This document shows, in pieces, positions 57,134-64,000 of a stretch of 64,000 bases of DNA (within the stretch, counting starts at the first letter, position 1; every line of letters begins with the position of its first letter). The position numbers were made by a program, and so were the translations under genes. The stretch is from positions 139,482,973 through 139,546,972 of the forward strand of contig JAUPFV010000004.1 in the NCBI GenBank assembly GCA_036936605.1, read 5' to 3'. Origin of the DNA: Limnanthes douglasii subsp. nivea. Its lineage: Eukaryota > Streptophyta > Magnoliopsida > Brassicales > Limnanthaceae. Below the pieces are notes generated by a model. It was not told where the DNA came from, made no database searches, and saw only the letters and a program-made list of their open reading frames with translations.

Positions 57134-60100
57134 GTCGGCAGTGCATGAGAGACAGATCAAATAATGTTTATTTTTTTAACTTTCTATATCAAAAGGTTCC
57201 AAATTAAGGATAACTATTGTGGTGTTTGAGCCATGTCGATGTTAAATTCTTTTGTGTATATAAATTTATTTTCCACATACTTTCATTATCCAGTTTACAA
57301 ATGGTTGTTTTAATAATAAAAAGAACGAGCGATACAAATAAAAAATTATTTGCAAATCATTTCACCAAATACTTTTGTTATATAGTTTATCCAAAACTTC
57401 ATCTTTTGGTGGTCTTTTGTATTTATTTATTTTATTTATTTTCTCATACGAAATACCTCATGCGGTTGTCAATTTCTTCACGATGATTGAAGTTTCTATA
57501 AGGAATATTGTGTTCCACTAAAGTAATTATTTAATTTTTTCTGAAAATCTATATATGATCACCATGTTATAACATGCATAAATCTTTTAAGGTATTCATA
57601 CCCTTGAGGTAAGCACAAAATTCTCTTGAGTAGAAATAATAAGAACAATGGATAATAAAACTTACAGTTTTCCATTATCCCTTTTGATGATATTATGGTA
57701 TGTAATAGAAGGCTTCGCTATTCATATTTTGAGATTATTAAAGATGAGGTTACGGAACATTCAGTAGCTTGTGAGTTGACACTAAATTAAAATTTGAATG
57801 AGCAAGATTGTAGTCCGGAAAGAATCTGCAAATAAACATGAGAGAGAGAGAGAGAAAGAGAAACTGAAGGTTTTGAAAAGCCCCACGAATGTTTTCAAGA
57901 TATTGAAATAGGATTAGGTATTGACTTTTATGTTTAAGTGAAATGAATTCACTTAATTACATAAAAATCCTTACATCCTTCTCATTTACTTAATTAGCCA
58001 CATTTTTTGTCTAAATTACTCTCTTACTTTTGAATCTTGCAATAGTTTCCAAAAGACTCATTGTTACTACAGAACATAACTCTTATTGGGTTTCTATAGC
58101 CCAATACTAAAATGTTAAGTTAAATAAACTTCATTTTATGCACATTATACTCCAAACGGTATACACGTATTATTTATAACACCATAACACTAATTATTAT
58201 TATTATTATTCATCAATCAAATATTCTAGTTGATACTTTAGTTTGACTTAAATTAACATATCTAAATATCCTAAATTACACAAGATGAGATATTCTAATT
58301 TAGGAATTCTGTATATCATATAATAAACACATTTATGGATATAAAAATTTGTATTTGCATTTGGGTTAACCATGACTGGCTTAAACAACTATAAGAGAAT
58401 TAAATATTTACCTACACAAGTTTTCATCTTCAAAACCAATGCACGAAAATAGTATGCGATAGAAATGCAACGAGGTATAATTTTGGTACTGTATTTTTAA
58501 TTCTTCTACATGTCTCTTGTGCGATAAAATAATTGTACCAGATAGATTATCTCTATGTAGTCATAAATTTTATATGATCACTGCGTCTCGCTTTTGGTTC
58601 GGTAGCTGGGGTTCAATTTTTAATATCTTGGTTTTGTTGGTATGCTTTTTCTGGTTCATCATGGCCGTAAACGAAGTCCACCAGCTTAGCATAATTAATC
58701 AGATTGTATATATCTTTTTTTACATATTGGCAATCTCGAGTCTTATAACAAAAATATTTTTGATAAAAATTGAATAAGATCTTATCATTGGAACATTTGG
58801 CTTGTCGTAAAGAAATAAATAAAATAGTTTTCTTGTCATATAATTTTCATACATCATAGTAGACTATTGAATCAAGAATAGATCAATGTAATTTGGAGAT
58901 ATGACAGTGGTTTGCTAAAATAATACACGACCAACACATATATTAGGTTATCTTCAATTTTTATCGAAATGGTCCTTTTTATCTTCATATGTTCGTCTAT
59001 GTGAGCCAAAAAAGAACAAAAAGTGAGCGTTATTTTCTTCACTAAATCATATATTACAATGTCTCGAAAAAGTTCTAGGGAGTAAAAACGCACATGACAA
59101 TTTTGTGGTGATACTCCATGATATTATTGGTTGCTATAAAATATACTATGTTGTCAGTCAAACTTTGTCCACACTCTTCTTATAATACATAATTTATCTC
59201 ATATGGTTCGAGCTGCACCATTTTATTATCGATAAAATGATCACAAAATTGTTTAGTTATGCTCAAATGCGAGGATGGAACTTGGTGGTAGTTACTTAAA
59301 CCAAGTTAATAAATTATCTTCGAACATCATGGATACATTTATCTTGACCAAAATAAAGCATCTCGTTTTTAAATTGTTTATACGATTTTAGGGTCACCGA
59401 AATCGGGGCTGACTTAATGTAAACTGAGCAAGGGCCGATGGTTTGATAAGATAGTGCATAACTAACATATATATATATATATATTGGATTATCTTTGAAT
59501 CTTATCTGCATTATATCGTTTATCTTAATATGTTCATCTACGTGACCTAAAAAAAATCAAAAGTTAGTGCTGTTTTTTTCATTAAATCTTATATCATGAT
59601 GTTTGAGAGAAATTCTTACTAGTGACCAAATTGTTCTTGGTTTCTATTAAGTGTCTCATGTTTCATTCACAAGTTTCTTACAATGCATAATATAATATTA
59701 TTTCTTCCAGATTACTTTATTGTTGATAAATCAATCACCAAAACAAATTAATTACGCTCAAATGTGGGGTTGAGCCATAGTAGTATTTTCCTGAACCAAA
59801 GTAAATAAATTATATTTAAACATCTTAGAGAAGACCCAATATATCATAGAGTCATCTCGACCAATAATGAGCATCTCGTTTTGAAATTTTTCAATTTGAT
59901 ATTATTTAATATAATTTTAGGAGTCACGTGTACCATCGAATAGATCCATCTGATACTAGTTAAGTATTAAGAGTAGGTCCCTTTAGATGATTTCTATAGT
60001 GAAATTAATGTCATCATAAGATGTATTAAGCTTGAATGGGAACCAAGCTCAATAGACTGATTTATGATTTTAAGATAAAAATAACACGTACAACGGTGCA

Positions 60101-61470
60101 CTCGATGTTATTAATAAAATAAAAACTTATCGACTAGATGAAAACACTATGATAAGCCAAAGTCTGCTACATTATCACTCTCATCCAAACTTGCAAGATC
60201 ATCAACCCGTACGACCTCTGAACGTAGTCCGGTCGGGCAAATAACACAACTCAATTATTATTTTATGAATATTTATGATATTTTTTAGATGATAGTTTTA
60301 CAACTCCTTTACATGTTTTCACAGAAAGTGATGCTCGGAAAAGACTTCATTTTTCTGCCGAGTAAGGTCTATTATGTTTCTGGGAGCATGTACTAGTAGA
60401 CGGATATACATGACTTCATACTGGTAAATGTTAATGATTTGAATGTTTTAAGTTGTGAAATGACCATTTTTAGGGTATTTTTCATTTCTCACATATAATG
60501 TTCATAATATTTATGGATCTAAAATAAAATATTAACCATTAACATCGGTTAACTAGATCTTGTTGTATATATAGAATAAATAAAATGATTGTTTTAAATA
60601 GTAAAAAAGAAAATTTATTCAAAAAAAATCATTATCAACATTTTATACGGGGCTGATACATTCTCTATAAAAAAAATTGAGCATTATAAATTATAATGTT
60701 ACCTGACATAAAAAACGAACTACTTTGATACGATGAGTTACCAGGAAAAAAAGAATATATTCTGTTTTATTTTTTATTACCTATTCGAGTTGAGTTTGGA
60801 TTTTAGTTTTATATATTATATTATGTGTATTTGCCAACGAGTTCTCACTATAAATCTTGTTTGCAAATTATAAAAAGAAAAATACAGTTTAATGTACATA
60901 GTTTTATCCCGCCGGTTTAAGTTTTAGTTTTATGTTAAAAACTTTATATGTTTTAGTTATAATTAAGTTTCAATTATGATTTCGAATTCTATTTTAACTT
61001 AGTTTGCTTCAATCAATTACCACGATCTTTTTAGATAACTTCAACGAAAATTCAAACTCGGGGTTTGGATTTCAGTTTTATTATCTATCATACTATGAAT
61101 ATACTCTTGTACCTGAGACAACATGTATTGTTTCAAAACGTGTCTTCAAACTATATGTAAAAAAATTAATTTTTAATAATACAAAATTTATGAGTTTAAT
61201 TTTTTATTTTATTTTTAGTTTTATATTAATACTTTATACTAGGTTAATCTCGACATCATTTTGTTTGATCTTTCATTAGTTTAGTTCAGTTATCTTATAA
61301 AAAATATTAAATAACAAATATACCCTAATACCTCTAACACCTCTAACTATTTACCCTTAAATCTTGAACCACAATAAATAAATAAAAATTGTCATTATAA
61401 ATCTTGAATGCTTAAAGACATAAATCATAAACCTCTAATTTTGATAATGGTACAAAGTTCAAGATCAATA
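57134..61470. other. AT-rich stretch without a recognisable gene
   Basis: No supported gene. A diverged tandem duplication occupies about 58905-59960. Small (AG)n at about 57840, (TTA)n at about 58194 and (TA)n at about 59468 tracts occur. Open frames at 57217, 58517 and 61004 are short and low-complexity. Confidence 0.5.
58905..59960. repeat. Diverged tandem duplication of about 0.5 kb
   Basis: Matched landmarks: 'atcttcatatgttcgtctatgtgag' (about 58981) with 'atcttaatatgttcatctacgtgac' (about 59523). Also 'ttatgctcaaatgcgagg' (about 59257) with 'ttacgctcaaatgtgggg' (about 59752), and 'agcatctcgtttt' (59358 and 59871). Offsets of 495-540 bp show indels. Confidence 0.75.
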
Positions 61471-61471
61471 C

Positions 61472-61827
61472 TGGTGTGGATTATTTTTTATTGAGGGCAA
61501 TTTTGTAAAGTGTTTTGGGAATTTAATGTTTAAGGTGAAAGGTAGAGAGATAATAAAGGTGTGCGTTTGTATTAAATTTTGATCACACTCATGAATGAAA
61601 TTAGTTGTGGTATTTATAGTTAATTAATGATCCATGGGACTTTCGGATTGGATTGTGGTCTTGGGTTAAGTTTAAGAACTCATTAGCCCAAGATATGACA
61701 TGACTAGCACCTAGTTGAGTTAAGTTCCACTAATTTTATCATGTTCGGTTTCTCATGGTAATGGTTAAGTCCGAACTGGCCTTCGGATAAGGGTAAACAG
61801 TTGTGTCAAAATCATTCGACCTTATTA
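61472..61827 (-). repeat. 3' LTR of a second Tat-like element
   Basis: The plus strand starts TGGTGTGGATTATTTT, the reverse of an LTR end. It shows the family landmarks 'aatttaatgtttaa', a 'tatttata' box at about 61610 and 'catgttcgg'. The outer TGATGAGTCC end is mutated to TAATAAGG. The adjoining minus-strand 'aaaggggctac' looks like the polypurine tract. The antisense ORF lies on its inner side, as in element 1. Confidence 0.8.
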
Positions 61828-62369
61828 GTAGCCCCTTTAGGTCTTGCAAAGAATCTTCGGAAGAGCTAACTCGAAAAAATAAAAATCAGTGTATATCTAA
61901 AGTGATCATCTTTGGACTAACTCGAAAAAATAAGACTCGATGTATATTCGAAGTGATCCTCCAATCTGCTTTTGGTATCCGAACTGAAAAAGTTATCTTT
62001 ATTGTTGAGAAGCCTGAGAGTAATTCTGATCGGATTTCAAAAAGACTGAATTTACCTGTAAGAATTCCAAAATTCATTTTTTAACGTGGGACACATGTCA
62101 AGTTGTAGTTCGACCTCTCAGCCATTTTTTCTCCTAGATTCTTGTACCTACTAGGCTAAAACGTTACTTAGGATGTAACAACCATGCCTCATAGCCCCTA
62201 ATCATCACAATTACAAATACTTCTAGAGAGAAAAAGTCTTCTCCTACGTAAACTCCCACATTTTCATTGTTATATAAATTGATTTTACTATTCTATTGTC
62301 TCTAAGAACACAAATACTTCTAAAGAGAGAAAACTTGGTACTCTTCTTAAACTGTGTCTGGATATATTT

Positions 62370-63790
62370 ATGTTCACAGCCAGAAACGCATTGGTAAAAG
62401 GAGGTTGGCTGAATTTATCTGACTTGGAGAAAACAAGAAAAGTTGCAAGAGACAAGAGAATTGCAGTTGGTTTTCCTGCCTCTCCTAGGGAAGAAATCGA
62501 TCGACCAAAAGCAAATACAGACCAAGGTTCATTGTCATCAAAGACATCAAAGGTCAGAAAATTACTTGTTGTCCCAACCATATCTCCCCTTCAAGCAGAG
62601 TCTTATGTTCAAGAGTTCCAAAATCTATTACCTAAAGAAAAGGCAGTTTCTAGTGTTAGGAAACCTTTGCATTTCCTAGCAATGGGTTCGGATGCTGAGA
62701 AGTCTACTGAGAAAAACACCTCTTGCCGAATTACTCGTCAATCCAAAGCTAAAACTACTCATAGCTCTTCGAAACCTACTAGTTTGGAGACAATAAAGAC
62801 CCTTCCAGAAACTAAGCCATCTGAACAGCAGTCAAGCGTAATGGAAGAAACCATGAAGGATAGTATAGAAGATACTTCTTTTGAGGCATCCGGAAAGACA
62901 AAGAACACTGCAGCAGATTGGAAGGGCAAAGTTAAAGTGGGTTTATCCAATCCTGATGCATTTCCGAAATGTCTGGAAGGGAAGATGGGGCCAAACTTTC
63001 AGAAATTCAGCGTGAAGTAATTGATAACCCTCCAAAATATTGCTTATGTAAACACCCATACTGCTGAGTTGGGTCATATCAGAACAAAGTGGGGCTTCCC
63101 CGATTCTGTTAAGGTGAGAATCTCAATCACTTCGGAGACTCCTATGGACTGCAAGTCTCACGAGCTAGTAGTATACACCGAGGTGCTGAAGTGGGGACTT
63201 CGGTTTCCTTTGGATCCAGAGATAGTCATGTACTTTCACCTGATAAAGTTATGTTTGAGCCAGCTAAGTCTGAATGTATGGTACACTTTGCTGGCTGGCA
63301 TAATGGCTTCAAGGTTATCAAAAATCCCATTACCCATGGAGCAATTCGTTGTTGTGGCGAGTCTATGCAAGAACCACCACATCTCCTTTTACCACTACAA
63401 TATGGGGAACGATTACAAAATGGTAAATGATTTGCTGGAGTCCAAATACCATGGAGGACCCAATTCCTGTTTATCAGCGGAGCATGGGAAAACGGAAAAA
63501 AGATAAAAGTTGACACTAATCCAAGCCAACTTACCAAACGCTAGAAGAGTATATGTAGCCTTTATTTATATTTCCTTAGTTTTTAAATGTTGTCTTGTCA
63601 TTCGGAACTGACTTGTGTTTCCTTTTAGTCTTTTCAAAGAAGTTTTTAGATCATCTAGAGGCAGGCCAAAACACCTGTGTTAAACTAAATGCGTGGGTAT
63701 TAGAGAAATAGGAGAATGGTTTCCACAATTGCTTCACTTCAGGGAACTTTATGAGGTCTCACTTGTGGAACACTTCAGGGAATAGAGACC
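62370..63790 (+). pseudogene. Antisense ORF of a second Tat-like element, longer N-terminus
   Basis: A homologue of the ORF at 27433. The ATG at 62370 (MFTARNALVKGGWLNLSDLE) opens a 217-codon Ser/Lys-rich N-terminal region without known motif. An in-frame TAA at 63018-63020 follows, then TKWGFPDSVKVRI and GLRFPLDPEIVMYFH, matching the 'putative gypsy type transposon' domain including its usual N-terminal YGIPD-V-R-like start. A frameshift lies near 63447, a TAG at 63542-63544, an 80-bp GT-AG intron at 63549-63628, a TAG at 63709-63711, then FHNCFTSGNF and SHLWNTSGNRDL. Similarity stops near 63800, so the coiled-coil part seen in element 1 is missing. The aligned part is well conserved at protein level with element 1. 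Confidence 0.75.
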
Positions 63791-63804
63791 TCACTTATGG
63801 TTTC

Positions 63805-64000
63805 TAGCAAACTATCTCTTGTGGTGATATGCCAAAGTATTTACTTTCTTGTAAACATTTGGGTCATAAAGATATTAACTGTAACAAGAGTTTGAATAAT
63901 CAAGAAAGGTCAGGTGCTAATGATAATCAACTTACCTCTACTTCACACTCAATTTTAAGTTTGCACCCACCTCTTAAAAAAAGAAGTGTGAATACTAGTA
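63805..64000 (+). mobile_element. Possible LINE ORF1 scrap with zinc-knuckle half
   Basis: One plus-strand frame is open from about 63810 to the window edge. It reads MPKYLLSCKHLGHKDINCNK, resembling the knuckle of plant LINE ORF1 (normally LP-YC-xC-HLGH---C), then an Asn/Ser-rich tail. One Cys of the CCHC set appears to be missing. It abruptly replaces the antisense ORF, which suggests an insertion. Confidence 0.4.

Overview
The window looks like repeat-rich, AT-rich nuclear DNA of a flowering plant, probably a eudicot. The evidence is plant-type LINE, Ty1/copia, Ty3/gypsy (Tat-like), MULE and hAT remnants, F-box/FBA genes, a PPR (ELI1-like) relic and a plant kinesin-14 relic. I see no tRNA or rRNA gene and no gene that I can call intact. 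Every recognisable reading frame carries at least one stop, frameshift or deletion. I cannot name the species.

Layout. 1-5190: a minus-strand LINE that runs off the left edge (ORF1 with CCHC knuckle; ORF2 with endonuclease, RT, zf-RVT and RNase H). 6113-7195: F-box pseudogene copy 1, followed directly by a hAT transposase tail. 7.8-18 kb: mostly eroded DNA holding a stop-riddled but frame-conserved unknown gene, a perfect 160-bp tandem duplication, a PPR relic and a 131-bp duplication. 18.2-21.0 kb: a tandem array of about 360-400-bp units that passes abruptly into 1.3 kb of (GTG/GGC)n. 22.4-26.9 kb: a decayed MULE surrounded and interrupted by arrays of a 'gcgagttgt' motif. 26.96-35.95 kb: a minus-strand Tat-like Ty3/gypsy element with gag, protease, RT, two RNase H domains, integrase and an antisense intron-containing ORF. 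36.1-40.5 kb: an unknown coiled-coil relic and a 5'-truncated LINE. 41.3-42.4 kb: F-box copy 2. 43.1-44.1 kb: kinesin-14 pseudogene. 45.2-50.5 kb: a copia element with 222-bp LTRs and a Tat solo LTR nested in its integrase. 54.8-57.1 kb: a third LINE with an in-frame triplicated zinc-binding segment, then a short hAT-like non-autonomous element. 61.5-64 kb: the 3' LTR and antisense ORF of a second Tat-like element, then a possible LINE ORF1 scrap.

No pathway or operon is implied; the parts relate as an insertion history. The clearest layer is copia insertion, then Tat insertion into it (5-bp duplication GGGTT), then LTR-LTR recombination to a solo LTR. The most interesting biology is the antisense ORF family of the Tat-like elements. 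Two diverged copies share a conserved 80-bp intron, a 'putative gypsy type transposon'-like domain and an in-frame UAG at the same codon. Also notable are the motif arrays around the MULE, the in-frame triplication in the third LINE, and a recurring signature of C-to-T-type nonsense codons.

All family names rest on motifs read by eye; no search was run.
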